From Sneathiella sedimenti (GTDB taxonomy: Bacteria; Pseudomonadota; Alphaproteobacteria; Sneathiellales; Sneathiellaceae), in NCBI RefSeq assembly GCF_017313765.1, contig NZ_JAFLNC010000002.1, forward strand, positions 62,001 through 126,000: 64,000 nt of DNA. The letters are read 5' to 3'. The notes beneath the pieces were generated by a model that saw only the letters and a list, made by a program, of their open reading frames with translations, was not told the DNA's origin and did no database searches. Numbering within the stretch: position 1 is the first letter of the stretch; each line of letters opens with the position of its first letter. Both the position numbers and the translations under genes were made by a program. Positions 25,493-34,433 of this stretch are shown one piece after another.

Positions 25493-26745
25493 TTCATCAG
25501 CTCCGAATAGGGGAGAAATGTGACGAGATCCCCTTTCTCTATATAGGTGACATCATCCCCGATTTCGATCAAGCCATTTGCCCACACTGCGGACGAGAGA
25601 ATGCCAGAGCCTTCTGTCGGGTATTTCTCCACTCTTCCGACACCGGTGCCAGAGAGACGATAGCGCCCCCGCAGCCATTCCGTCCGTCCGGGCTTCTTTT
25701 TCATGCCGAAATCCGCGGGAACCTTGAAGGAAAGGGGGGGCTCTAACGCAGCGCCGCTCAGGATTTTGATCAAAGGGCGGACAAACATTAAGGTGCAAAC
25801 AAGGGCAGCGATAGGATTTCCAGGCAATCCGACAAAAGCGGTATTCCCGATCTGGCCAAGGGCCAGCGGTCGACCCGGCTTGATGGCAATACGCCAGAAA
25901 TGCAAATGACCAATTTCACCAAGCGCCGATTTGACGTGATCCTCATCCCCCATGGAGACACCACCGGAAGTCAGCACCAGGTCATGGTCTCTTGCGGCGT
26001 TATCGAGGGCGGTACGGACAGTGTGAAGTCTGTCTTTGAGGATACCAAGATCAGTAACCGTGCATCCAAGCTTGGCTAGCAGACTGTTAAGGATCAATCG
26101 ATTGCTGTCAAAGATGCTTGTAACGGAGCCCGGCTCCCCAGGGTTGGTCAATTCGTCCCCTGTAGAGAAAAGCGCCACCTTCAGTCGTCTGAAGACCTTC
26201 ACTGAGCCCAGCCCGACTGAGGCAAGATAACCAAGTTCCTGTGGGCGAAGTGACGTGCCTTTTTCCAGAAGTACCTGGCCCTCCCGAATATCTTCTCCCA
26301 TTTTGCGACAGTTTGCGCCGGTCTTCAGTCCGGCCGGCAGGATAACCTGATTTCCGTTTCGTGACACATCTTCTGCCATGGCGACGGTATCAAGCCCCTC
26401 CGGCATTATCGCGCCTGTGAGTATCTTGACAGCGGCATCGATCTCGGGCGTACCTACCCAGGGATGTCCCGCCTTGCTTTGCCCGACGATGTTGCGGGGC
26501 TTGTCAGGGGCTACTTCATAATCTGAGAATCGAAAGGCGTATCCATCAACGGCGGAGTTATCTGCTGGGGGCACATTGCGGGGGGCGATGATATCCTCTG
26601 CAAGGATACGGCCTTCGGACTCAAACAGGGTGACTTTCTCGGTGCGAACGATGGGCGCTGCGGCCGTCGAGATTTTTTCAAGCGCCTCTGTCGCGCTGAT
26701 CATCTCTGATGCATTTGCAAAGCAATCGTTAGCCAGCCGTTCCAT
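25489..26745 (-). CDS. moeA: Molybdopterin molybdenumtransferase MoeA
   Basis: MoeA inserts molybdate into adenylylated molybdopterin. The 418-aa protein has ARNVPPADNSAVDGYAFR near its N-terminus, the MoCF-type binding motif VLTSGGVSMGDEDHVKSAL, FVGLPGNPIAALV and a C-terminal domain IV. The ATG at 26743-26745 is used because GGAGG lies 9 nt upstream. Longer in-frame starts lie well inside mobB and do not resemble MoeA. It overlaps mobB by 17 bp and moaD by 4 bp. Confidence 0.94.
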   Translation of the reverse strand: MERLANDCFANASEMISATEALEKISTAAAPIVRTEKVTLFESEGRILAEDIIAPRNVPPADNSAVDGYAFRFSDYEVAPDKPRNIVGQSKAGHPWVGTPEIDAAVKILTGAIMPEGLDTVAMAEDVSRNGNQVILPAGLKTGANCRKMGEDIREGQVLLEKGTSLRPQELGYLASVGLGSVKVFRRLKVALFSTGDELTNPGEPGSVTSIFDSNRLILNSLLAKLGCTVTDLGILKDRLHTVRTALDNAARDHDLVLTSGGVSMGDEDHVKSALGEIGHLHFWRIAIKPGRPLALGQIGNTAFVGLPGNPIAALVCTLMFVRPLIKILSGAALEPPLSFKVPADFGMKKKPGRTEWLRGRYRLSGTGVGRVEKYPTEGSGILSSAVWANGLIEIGDDVTYIEKGDLVTFLPYSELMK

Positions 26746-27250
26746 GAGCCGCCACCTCCAGATTGAAAAACTGAATAATAAACTCCGCGATGGCGTTTTC
26801 ATCATTCAAGTCGAGAACAGGGACCGGTGTCATGAAAGAACGATCGGGCGTCGCGATCGCAATGATGCTGTTATCAGACGTGACTCTCGGCTCGGTACCA
26901 CTTTCCGGGCGCCAGACCTCTATTTTTGGGAAATCCTCCGACTTGAATCCCTCGACCAGCAGAATATCAACGGGTGCCATCTTGGAGATGAGATCGTCAA
27001 GGCGTGCTTCTCCGCTGTCGTCGTTTTCATGCATCAGCGCCCAGCGGGTTGAAGACGAAATGAGCACTTCTGCGGCTCCGGCTTCCCGATGCCGATAGGA
27101 GTCCTTGCCCGGCCTGTCGATATCGAACTTGTGGTGGGCATGCTTGATTGTTGAAACCGTAAATCCTCGCGCGATCAGTGCCGGAATCAACCGGACAAGC
27201 AGGGTCGTCTTGCCGTTACCGCTCCAGCCTGAAATGCCAATTATATTCAT
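26729..27250 (-). CDS. mobB: Molybdopterin-guanine dinucleotide biosynthesis adapter MobB
   Basis: MobB is a P-loop GTP-binding protein that assists MobA in attaching GMP to the cofactor. The 173-aa protein starts MNIIGISGWSGNGKTTLL (Walker A GWSGNGKTT) and has STIKHAHHKFDIDRPGKDSYRHREAGA, the typical MobB block, and ILLVEGFKSEDFPKIEV. No mobA is seen in this window. It sits between pgsA and moeA on the same strand. Confidence 0.93.
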   Translation of the reverse strand: MNIIGISGWSGNGKTTLLVRLIPALIARGFTVSTIKHAHHKFDIDRPGKDSYRHREAGAAEVLISSSTRWALMHENDDSGEARLDDLISKMAPVDILLVEGFKSEDFPKIEVWRPESGTEPRVTSDNSIIAIATPDRSFMTPVPVLDLNDENAIAEFIIQFFNLEVAAHGTAG

Positions 27251-27275
27251 GCGTCAATTGCCCAAATCCGCGTGA

Positions 27276-27839
27276 TTATGAACCTTCTTCCATCATATGT
27301 TTCAGGCCGAGACGCAAATAGTCGTACCCGGTCCAAACCGTGAGGGATCCGGCGATCCAGAGTAAAACCTGGCCAACGAGAATGGCGTCGAACTGTCCCT
27401 CGACTGCCGGGCCGCCCAACAGGAAGCAGATCGCGAAAATCTGGGCAGTTGTTTTCCACTTCGCAAGTTTGCTGACCGGCATGCCGACACGCAGTTCCGC
27501 CAGATACTCACGCAATCCCGATACCAGAATTTCCCGGCATAAAATAATCGTCGCGGGAATTAGGTCCCATTCGCCAATGCGCCCGATCCCGACCAGAACG
27601 AGCAACACTGACGCAACAAGCAGTTTATCCGCGACAGGGTCCATAAACCGCCCCAAATTGGATGTTTGCCGATAGCGCCGCGCGAAATATCCGTCGAGGA
27701 AATCCGTTATCCCGGCCGCAATAAAAAGGCCAAGCGGCACCCAGCTTCCCAAATTTCCGGGCAGGTAAAGAGACGCCAGCAGCAGAGGAATGACAACGAT
27801 ACGAGAAAGTGTCAGTAAGTTAGGTAAGCTTGAGAGCAT
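27276..27839 (-). CDS. pgsA: CDP-diacylglycerol-glycerol-3-phosphate 3-phosphatidyltransferase
   Basis: PgsA makes phosphatidylglycerophosphate, the precursor of phosphatidylglycerol and cardiolipin. The 187-aa integral membrane protein carries the CDP-alcohol phosphotransferase motif as DFLDGYFARRYRQTSNLGRF followed by MDPVADK, with the expected Asp residues. It begins NLLTLSRIVVIPLLL. The uvrC-pgsA-cofactor gene order is seen in several alphaproteobacteria. Phosphatidylglycerol is also the lipid donor for Lgt. Confidence 0.95.
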   Translation of the reverse strand: MLSSLPNLLTLSRIVVIPLLLASLYLPGNLGSWVPLGLFIAAGITDFLDGYFARRYRQTSNLGRFMDPVADKLLVASVLLVLVGIGRIGEWDLIPATIILCREILVSGLREYLAELRVGMPVSKLAKWKTTAQIFAICFLLGGPAVEGQFDAILVGQVLLWIAGSLTVWTGYDYLRLGLKHMMEEGS

Positions 27840-27911
27840 GGGTTATGTGACGCAGACGGCTGGTGAAAAAAACAGTATAGGCACCCGGCACGGTGAATTA
27901 AAGAGCAGAAA

Positions 27912-29825
27912 TCAGCTTTCTTCATGGAAAAACTGATAGATGGTTTCCGCGGTCGTCCTGGAAATGCCTTCTACCGCCTGCAGATCGCTCAACGCGGCCT
28001 GTTCGACCCCTTTGGCGGAGCCAAACCGGTTGAGAAGGGCCTTCTTGCGTTTGGCGCCGATCCCGGGAATTTCATCCAGCGGAGAACGACCAATTGCGCG
28101 CGATCGTTTCGCCCGGTGCGTCGATATCGCGAAATGATGCACCTCGTCACGGAGCCTTTGCAGGAAATAGAGCGTAGGGTCCTTTTCGGGCAGGGAGAAG
28201 GGAGGTTTCCCGGTCATAAAGAACCGCTCCCGTCCGGCGTTCCGGTCAGGACCCTTGGCGATTCCGACCAGGGCGACATCAGTAACGCCAAGTTCATCAA
28301 ATACCTCCTGCACGACGCTAAGCTGCCCCTGACCACCATCGATGAGGATCAGGTCCGGCCATTGTTCGCGCGATCCGGAAACGGAGGGGCCAGCCTTGTC
28401 CGGGTCCTCCTTTTGAAGGCGGGAGAACCGTCGCGTCAGGACTTCCCGCATCATGCCGTAGTCGTCCCCGGGCGCGAGGGCCGTGTTCTTGATATTGAAC
28501 TTGCGGTAGGCCTTCTTCTCGAACCCTTCCGGTCCGGCGACCACCATCGCGCCAACAGAGTTCGTGCCTGAAATATGGCTGTTGTCATAGACCTCGATCC
28601 GTGAGGGCGGTTCCGCAAGCCCAAAGGCCGCCGCAACGCCCTCCAGATGTTTTCGCTGGGTCGCATTTTCCGCCATCCGTCGTGACAGTGCTCCCTTTGC
28701 ATTCAGAAGCGCATGCTCGACCATTTCCCGCTTCGCACCCCGCTTGGGCGTTTCTATTTTGACGACGCGCTCAGAGGCGATTGACAAAGCCTCCCCGATA
28801 AGGTCGGCGTCCGGCAGCGAATGGCTTGTCCAGATACGCCGGGGCGCGCTGCGCCCATCGTAGAATTGGCCGATGAAAGCGCTCAGGACATCGGATGGAT
28901 CGTCGTCCTTGTTGTGGGTCGGGTAGTGGGCGCGATTGCCGAAATTTTGCCCTGACCGGAGAAAAAATACCTGGACGCAGGTCTGCCCGCCCTCCTGATA
29001 GGCAGCGATGACATCGACCTCGTCGACACCCGGCAGGTTAATCGTCTGCTTCGACTGGATATGGGCCATTGCTTTCAACCGGTCGCGGAGGACAGCAGCT
29101 TGTTCGAAATCAAGCTTGTCGCTCGCGGTCTGCATCCGTCCTGCCAGTTTTTCCTGCAACATATGGCTCTTGCCCGACAGGAAGCTTCTCGCTTCGTCCA
29201 CAACATCGAGATAATCCTCGGGGCTGATAAGTCCGACACAGGGTCCGGAGCAGCGCTTGATCTGATATTGCAGGCACGGGCGGGTGCGGTTCTGGAATTC
29301 CGAGTCCGAACAGGAGCGAAGCGGGAACAGCCGCTGAAACGTCGCCAAGGTTTCATTTACGGCGCCAGCGGATGCAAAGGGTCCGTAGTATTCGCCCTTG
29401 CGCGACCGCGCGCCGCGATGCTTGGTGATTTGCGGCCACTCGTGATCGCCGGTGATCAGGATATAGGGAAATGATTTGTCATCCCGCAGGATAATATTAT
29501 AGCGCGGCTTCAGGTTCTTGATCAGGTTGGCTTCAAGAAGCAGCGCCTCGACCTCTGTATGTGTTGAGACAAATTCCATGGAGCGGGTAAGCGAGACCAT
29601 GCGCATAATGCGTGTCGACTGGCCGGTCATCTTCACATAAGAGCTGACACGGTTTTTCAGGTTCTTGGCCTTGCCGACATAAAGAACCTGACCCGCGGAA
29701 TCAATCATCCGGTAGACCCCCGGAGACGTCGGCAGGTTTTTTAGAAATCGCTCGATCACTGTTGCACCGCGGCGGAACGGTGATTCGCTATTGTTGTCGG
29801 TCGATTCTGGGCTTTGGTGCATCAT
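27912..29825 (-). CDS. uvrC: UvrABC excision nuclease subunit C
   Basis: UvrC makes both incisions flanking a lesion in nucleotide excision repair. The 637-aa protein has an N-terminal GIY-YIG domain (LPTSPGVYRMIDSAGQVLYVGKAKNLKNR), Cys motifs around NRTRPCLQYQIKRCSGPC, a UVR region, the RNase H-like 3' to 5' nuclease half (IEVYDNSHISGTNSVGAMVV, LILIDGGQGQL), and C-terminal HhH motifs (IPGIGAKRKKALLNRFG). The first ATG of ATGATG at 29825 is used. uvrB, its partner, is encoded about 5 kb away. Confidence 0.96.
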   Translation of the reverse strand: MMHQSPESTDNNSESPFRRGATVIERFLKNLPTSPGVYRMIDSAGQVLYVGKAKNLKNRVSSYVKMTGQSTRIMRMVSLTRSMEFVSTHTEVEALLLEANLIKNLKPRYNIILRDDKSFPYILITGDHEWPQITKHRGARSRKGEYYGPFASAGAVNETLATFQRLFPLRSCSDSEFQNRTRPCLQYQIKRCSGPCVGLISPEDYLDVVDEARSFLSGKSHMLQEKLAGRMQTASDKLDFEQAAVLRDRLKAMAHIQSKQTINLPGVDEVDVIAAYQEGGQTCVQVFFLRSGQNFGNRAHYPTHNKDDDPSDVLSAFIGQFYDGRSAPRRIWTSHSLPDADLIGEALSIASERVVKIETPKRGAKREMVEHALLNAKGALSRRMAENATQRKHLEGVAAAFGLAEPPSRIEVYDNSHISGTNSVGAMVVAGPEGFEKKAYRKFNIKNTALAPGDDYGMMREVLTRRFSRLQKEDPDKAGPSVSGSREQWPDLILIDGGQGQLSVVQEVFDELGVTDVALVGIAKGPDRNAGRERFFMTGKPPFSLPEKDPTLYFLQRLRDEVHHFAISTHRAKRSRAIGRSPLDEIPGIGAKRKKALLNRFGSAKGVEQAALSDLQAVEGISRTTAETIYQFFHEES

Positions 29826-30248
29826 TAATACTTATTGGTTCGCAAAAAGCAGTGATAGTTTAGTGGATGGACTTAAAACGATTTTCAGTAAAATACTCTA
29901 ACCCCCTTATTCGTAAGAGACATTAGAGATCAAAAAAATCCCCTCTAATATTAGATGTTACAGTTTTTTTACACTATCCACGATTCCTGTGGAAAACTTT
30001 GTGAATAAGCCTCTGACTTACCGCTGCAGGGCATGGTAAACCTAGACTTTAACGACACTGCCTAATTTTTAGGCAAATTTGTAACTACATGAATTATATA
30101 GTATTTTTAAAAGTCAAGCCAGAGGTTCCAGGAAAATCGTAATTATTTTCGGGTATCCTAGGGGAACTGGCGGGTTTGCGTTGGAATGTGCACAACTATT
30201 GCTGAGATTTCGTCAAATTTTACGATTTTTATGTTTTCTTCGCCGGAC
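29826..30248. other. AT-rich, inverted-repeat-rich gap between folB and uvrC
   Basis: This 423-bp stretch has no supported gene on either strand. It is AT rich and contains several dyads. ATTAGAG and CTCTAAT pair around 29921-29951. TCCAC and GTGGA pair around 29977-29993. A perfect 7-bp hairpin, TGCCTAA-TTT-TTAGGCA, lies at 30059-30075. Three DnaA-box-like 9-mers fall within 35 bp (29974-30008). The uvrC promoter must lie here, but the amount of structure is more than one promoter needs. Confidence 0.6.
29974..30008. promoter_or_regulatory. Cluster of three DnaA-box-like 9-mers
   Basis: CTATCCACG (29974-29982; two mismatches to TTATCCACA) lies on one strand. TGTGGAAAA (29988-29996) and TGTGAATAA (30000-30008) each have one mismatch to the reverse-complement box TGTGGATAA. 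Spacing is 5 and 3 bp. The cluster lies in the AT-rich folB-uvrC gap. Whether DnaA binds here is unknown; the gene neighbourhood is not a classical replication origin. Confidence 0.3.
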
Positions 30249-30662
30249 TTAGGGTTTTCCTCGGATAATTTCAACGCCAACGCTGGAGGTGTTTTTTATG
30301 GCGTTGAGTTTTTCAACTTTCACCTGAACCAGCTTTACCCTTTCATTGTCGAGGCAAATTGCGGCAACTTTCTCGGCGAGCGTCTCAACAAGGTTTACAT
30401 GCTCATTTTTCGCCATGCTGGTGATATGATTCGAGATTGTTTCGTAGCAAACCACATTCTTGTAATTGTCTGCGAGCGGGGTCGCGGAGTCCGTAACGGT
30501 CATCTCGATATTAAAGCGGACGGGTTGCGGTGTGGATTTTTCATGTGTGTAAACACCAATCAGCATGTCCACCATAAGGTCGCTGATAAAAACCTTATGC
30601 GTTGTGGTCGGCCGGGTCATTTCCCCGGGGTGCAGAACATTGGCTGTGGTTGGTTTATTCAT
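30249..30662 (-). CDS. folB: Dihydroneopterin aldolase
   Basis: FolB converts 7,8-dihydroneopterin to 6-hydroxymethyl-dihydropterin in folate synthesis. The 137-aa protein shows VFISDLMVDMLIGVYTHEKSTPQPVRFNIEM, the conserved Glu of NLVETLAEKVAAICL, and the catalytic Lys region VKVEKLNAIKNTSSVGVEI. The ATG at 30662 overlaps the SDR stop by 8 bp; the longer frame reaching 30725 lies inside the SDR gene. The N-terminal 25 residues extend before the aldolase domain. It is paired with a pteridine-reductase-like SDR. Confidence 0.92.
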   Translation of the reverse strand: MNKPTTANVLHPGEMTRPTTTHKVFISDLMVDMLIGVYTHEKSTPQPVRFNIEMTVTDSATPLADNYKNVVCYETISNHITSMAKNEHVNLVETLAEKVAAICLDNERVKLVQVKVEKLNAIKNTSSVGVEIIRGKP

Positions 30663-31413
30663 ACACGCCTTCTTTCGCCTCGCTTTGATATATTGGTAAA
30701 TGCTGGCCGCCATCAAGTGAAACAAACTCTCCTGTCATCGATTTCGCCGCCATGATAAATTTGACTGCGAGGGCAATTTCCTCAGGAGTCGGACCATAGC
30801 CTAGGGGAACGGATTCTTGCTGCTGTTTGAATTGCGCCGCGGTCTGTCTCGTATTTGCCAGCGTAGGGCCGGGACCAATGGCATTGACCCGGATATGAGG
30901 CGCGAGCGCCATTGCAGTTGTTTGCGTCAAGGTCCAGAGACCGGTCTTGCTTAATGTGTAGGACATGAACTCCGGGCGCAGGTTAAAAACCCGCTGGTCG
31001 GCGATATTGACGATATTGCCCTGCACATTCTGGGGAAGTTGCTGGGCAAAGCTCTGGGTGAGCAGCATCGGCGCGAGTAAGTTCGTGTTGAGATGCGTAT
31101 GGAAGCTTTCAGCGGTTGCATCCGCAATCGTGTCTTTCTCAAACACAGCAGCATTGTTTACCAGGCAATGTAACGGCCCAAGGGCCTTGACCGCTGAAGG
31201 AATGATTTTGGCAACATCGGTTGCGTCCGCAAGGTCAGCTTTGACCAGGACGACGCTCGCTCCAGCTGCAGAAATCTCTTCCTTTAAGGTTTCAGCTTCC
31301 GTTGCTGATTGGTGGTAATGCAGGGCAATGCCCCAGCCGTCATCGGCAAAGGCTTTGGCGATGGCGCGGCCGATACGTCGGCTCGCTCCCGTAATTAAGA
31401 CGTTATTTGGCAT
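30655..31413 (-). CDS. Short-chain dehydrogenase, pteridine reductase-like (FolM type)
   Basis: A 252-aa classical SDR. The cofactor motif is ITGASRRIGRAIAKAF, with a following Arg pair that resembles the TGxxRR motif of NADPH-dependent pteridine reductases and FolM. CLVNNAAVFEKD and the catalytic YTLSK are present. Adjacency and 8-bp overlap with folB support a role in reducing dihydropterin or dihydrofolate. This is inference; the family is broad. Relatives are often annotated only as SDR oxidoreductases. Confidence 0.8.
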   Translation of the reverse strand: MPNNVLITGASRRIGRAIAKAFADDGWGIALHYHQSATEAETLKEEISAAGASVVLVKADLADATDVAKIIPSAVKALGPLHCLVNNAAVFEKDTIADATAESFHTHLNTNLLAPMLLTQSFAQQLPQNVQGNIVNIADQRVFNLRPEFMSYTLSKTGLWTLTQTTAMALAPHIRVNAIGPGPTLANTRQTAAQFKQQQESVPLGYGPTPEEIALAVKFIMAAKSMTGEFVSLDGGQHLPIYQSEAKEGVYE

Positions 31414-31439
31414 TCACGCGATGTTCCGATTTTATTTTC

Positions 31440-32414
31440 TTAGTGCACCGGTGCGGCATAGACGCCAGACATACCATAAAACTGCGCCGTGATATAGGCG
31501 ACATAGGCAAAGCAAAACGCCCCGCCCATAACCCGGCCGATGGGTTTTTTGGATATGAAAATCGGGATCATGAGGAGGGAAACGAACAGCATGATCCAGA
31601 GGTCAAAATGCAAGACCTGCGCGGGTGCCTGCATCGGCTCAACCATCGCGGTCACACCGATGATTCCGGTGATGTTAAACAGGTTCGAACCAAGAACATT
31701 ACCGATGGCAACATCCCCATGACGGCGAAACGCCGCAATGATCGATGTGGCGAGCTCTGGGAGGGAGGTGCCGAGGGCAACCAGCGTAAGCCCGATGATT
31801 TCGTCGGAAACGCCGGCAATCCGTGCGATCATTTCTGCTCCCTGCACAAGCAAGTGGGATCCAAGTATCAGGCCGAAAAGTCCCATCAGAACAAACAGGA
31901 TGCTGACATAAATATTTTTCGGCATATTCTGTTCGTATTCTTCCAACGCCTCTTCGGCGCCTTCGTCCCCCTCTTTGCGTGCGCGGAAATACGATCTCAG
32001 GACAACGGCCGCGAGGACGCCTACGAGTAATGCGCCCTGCCATAGCTGGATAGTACCGTTCCAGGCCAGAACCATAAAGAGGATGGAGGCAGACACCATA
32101 ATAAGGCTGTCGCGCAATGCCGAGCGCGTGTCGCAGATCAGCGGGTAGATCAGGGCAGGAACGCCTAAGACCAGCAGGATATTGGCTATGTTACTGCCAA
32201 TCACGTTGCCGAAGGCAATTCCGGGTACACCATCGATAGCGGCCTGAATACATACGACCAATTCCGGCGCAGATGTGCCGAATGCAATTACCGTAAAACC
32301 GATAACCAGCTTGGACACGCCCATCTGTTCGGCCAGGGCAACCGAGCCCCGGACAAGAAGTTCACCGCAAACCAGAAGGATTACCAGACCAGCAGCTACT
32401 TGTAGGTACATCAT
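31440..32414 (-). CDS. Calcium/sodium antiporter (CaCA family, YrbG type)
   Basis: A 324-aa inner-membrane exchanger with about ten helices arranged as an inverted repeat. The two alpha-repeat signatures are AFGTSAPELVVCIQAA with GNVIGSNIANILLVLG and ALGTSLPELATSIIAA with GNVLGSNLFNITGIIG. An acidic cytoplasmic loop (KEGDEGAEEALEEYEQ) separates the halves. It exchanges Ca for Na or H across the membrane. It lies 26 bp upstream of the SDR gene on the same strand. Confidence 0.93.
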   Translation of the reverse strand: MMYLQVAAGLVILLVCGELLVRGSVALAEQMGVSKLVIGFTVIAFGTSAPELVVCIQAAIDGVPGIAFGNVIGSNIANILLVLGVPALIYPLICDTRSALRDSLIMVSASILFMVLAWNGTIQLWQGALLVGVLAAVVLRSYFRARKEGDEGAEEALEEYEQNMPKNIYVSILFVLMGLFGLILGSHLLVQGAEMIARIAGVSDEIIGLTLVALGTSLPELATSIIAAFRRHGDVAIGNVLGSNLFNITGIIGVTAMVEPMQAPAQVLHFDLWIMLFVSLLMIPIFISKKPIGRVMGGAFCFAYVAYITAQFYGMSGVYAAPVH

Positions 32415-32614
32415 AAAGGGTTAACACCCCGGGACCAATTTCCCGTTACACTCATCCCGTCACCACTGTTCCTTGAAGACATCAGGTTGTTATATAGACA
32501 TGGCGGGGTATCAGTAAAAGAGCTAATGGCACTAAATTCGTGTCTTTTCCGGATGGAATACCGGTTTGTTCCGGGGTATGACCGCTATGTCGCGGATAAT
32601 TCGGGTATTCGCCG

Positions 32615-33544
32615 TCAATATTTCCGCTCGATGGCGTATCCTTTTTGCGTGAGCAGGGAGAGAACTCCCTCTTCTCCCGGAAGATGGAGGGCGCCAATCC
32701 CGACAAATACATTCCCCTGCGCCAATTCAGGCAGCATCCGTTCCACCATATGGCGGTTTCTGATGTAAATTAGATCCGTTGTCATGATCTTGTTAAGGGC
32801 GGCACTCATGCCGGTAAGGGTTTCCTCTAGATCACAGGCAATCCATCCGGTATTGCCCGCCAGATAATAGCTCGTCATTTTTTCGAGTTCTTCATCAATC
32901 TCCGAATGCTCCGTCATCGCCTGATCCAGATATTCAAGTTGAACGTTTGCGGGCATCGAATCGAAGATATCCAGCTGCTCCTTATTGCTTTCCAGGGCAA
33001 TCACGCGCTTACCCGCTATTCGCGCTGACTTCTCAAGTTCCTTATCGAGCAGGGTCAGGGAGCGCCCGGATTCTCCTGCGTTGGGGACGGGCTGGCTGAT
33101 AATCGTCGCGGCTGCCCAGACCTTGAGCCTGTCAAGTGTCGCAGGCGCCACGCCGTAGGGCGCGACCAGCCCTGCAAGCCGGTTGAAACGACTGGTGCCG
33201 ATGAGTTCCTTCAGGCTTTCCCCCGGCTTAAGCAGAAGCTGTTGTTGATTGCGGGCAAGCTCGTCATCTTTGAGGGAGGTTTCGAAAATCGCCGTGCTGG
33301 AGGCAATAAAAACCTGCATGACGGCGCCGGGCAGATAAAGAATTCGGGGGTCCCGAGAATGCATGGTGCCAAAAATATAGCTTGGCGGGACACCTTCCCG
33401 GGAGACTTTCCAGAGTCGCCCTTCATCGAAAGGGCGGTCGGTGCAATTTTCCGGCGGAAGAGGTTTGGCAAGGCCTTGCAATGACAGCCCCTGCGATAGA
33501 ACCAGAAAAATAAGGCCCAGGAAAAGCCTTGAAAGCATTGTCAT
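32615..33544 (-). CDS. TraB/GumN family protein
   Basis: A 309-aa exported protein with an N-terminal signal (about 1-27). The TraB/GumN marks are SYIFGTMHSRDPRI near residue 55 and the C-terminal GNVFVGIGALHLPGEEGVLSLL; the conserved GxxH motifs suggest a metal-dependent, Tiki-like hydrolase. Targets are unknown. A downstream in-frame ATG (33538) is equally possible as start. It is divergent from modA; about 200 bp of non-coding sequence follows its stop. Confidence 0.88.
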   Translation of the reverse strand: MTMLSRLFLGLIFLVLSQGLSLQGLAKPLPPENCTDRPFDEGRLWKVSREGVPPSYIFGTMHSRDPRILYLPGAVMQVFIASSTAIFETSLKDDELARNQQQLLLKPGESLKELIGTSRFNRLAGLVAPYGVAPATLDRLKVWAAATIISQPVPNAGESGRSLTLLDKELEKSARIAGKRVIALESNKEQLDIFDSMPANVQLEYLDQAMTEHSEIDEELEKMTSYYLAGNTGWIACDLEETLTGMSAALNKIMTTDLIYIRNRHMVERMLPELAQGNVFVGIGALHLPGEEGVLSLLTQKGYAIERKY

Positions 33545-33641
33545 TATAAGCCTCGTCGATTGCCAGCATTGCGGATTACCCCTAGACTATCACAACGTTC
33601 AGAATTTTCACGAAATAGCCGAAATAGGGGACAGGTTATTG

Positions 33642-34430
33642 ATGGTATACGGATTTTCCCGGAAATTTTTCCTGCGAGTATTGCTGGCGCTAGTGCCGGC
33701 TTTTGTTTCTGTACCGGTCGTCCATGCGGCGGAAGACGATGTTGTTGTTTTTGCCGCGGCCAGTACTTCAGATGCCGTGTCCGCGCTCGGGTCTGCATTT
33801 GAAAAGCGGACCGGATTTCCGGTGATTGCCTCTTTCGCGGGGAGTGGAACACTCGCGCGGCAGATTAACGAGGGGGCGCCTGCCGATGTCTTCATTTCCG
33901 CGAATGTGTCATGGATGGCCTATCTGGATAAATCGGCATTGCTCGAACAGGGAAGCTTGGTGACAATCGCGTCCAATAATCTGACGCTAGTGGCGTCCAA
34001 GGATGCCAAAATCCCAGACCCCTTCAATATCGAGAACCTCCCAATTCTCCTTGGGGCGGGGCGGCTGGCAATCGGTAATCCGGCGCATGTCCCGGCAGGC
34101 ACGTATGCGAAGGCGGCGCTGGAGACCCTTGGGTTATGGGATAAGGTAAAGGAAAATCTTGTTCTGCTGCCCAATGTCCGGGCGGTTCTGGCCTTGGTTG
34201 ATCGGGGAGAGGCACCGTTCGCCATTATTTACGAAACGGATTTGCGGCTCGCCAAAAATACTCAGCTCGCCGCTGTTTTTCCGGCCGATTCCCATCCGCC
34301 AATCTCATATGCCATGGCAAAAATCAAAGGAAATGACGGCCATTCAACCGATCTTTTTTATAAATTTGTTCAATCCCGAGAGGGACAGGAAATTCTTCGT
34401 CAACACGGCTTTCTCGTGTTCGAGAACTAG
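33642..34430 (+). CDS. modA: Molybdate ABC transporter substrate-binding protein ModA
   Basis: ModA binds molybdate or tungstate in the periplasm. The 262-aa precursor has a signal peptide ending near VVHA (about residue 26). The mature start DDVVVFAAASTSDAVSALGSAFEKRTG, the oxyanion loop region SFAGSGTLARQINEGAPADVFISAN and the C-terminal FYKFVQSREGQEILRQHGF are typical. The ATG at 33642 is chosen because it begins the signal peptide; the frame upstream overlaps the divergent gene. No modB or modC follows: uvrB converges 3 bp after the stop. The permease must be encoded elsewhere. Confidence 0.93.
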   Translation: MVYGFSRKFFLRVLLALVPAFVSVPVVHAAEDDVVVFAAASTSDAVSALGSAFEKRTGFPVIASFAGSGTLARQINEGAPADVFISANVSWMAYLDKSALLEQGSLVTIASNNLTLVASKDAKIPDPFNIENLPILLGAGRLAIGNPAHVPAGTYAKAALETLGLWDKVKENLVLLPNVRAVLALVDRGEAPFAIIYETDLRLAKNTQLAAVFPADSHPPISYAMAKIKGNDGHSTDLFYKFVQSREGQEILRQHGFLVFEN

Positions 34431-34433
34431 CCT

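Noticed and set aside
29826-30248. Replication origin (oriC)
   Set aside because: DnaA-like boxes are few and imperfect, and typical alphaproteobacterial origin neighbours (hemE, dnaA, parAB) are absent. Kept only as a finding to check.
30186-30755. Long plus-strand reading frame (189 codons) over folB
   Set aside because: It is antisense to a well-supported dihydroneopterin aldolase and has no domain; it reflects codon bias of the real gene.
33441-33641. N-terminal extension of ModA by 67 residues
   Set aside because: The extension overlaps the divergent TraB/GumN gene and would bury the signal peptide that starts at 33642.
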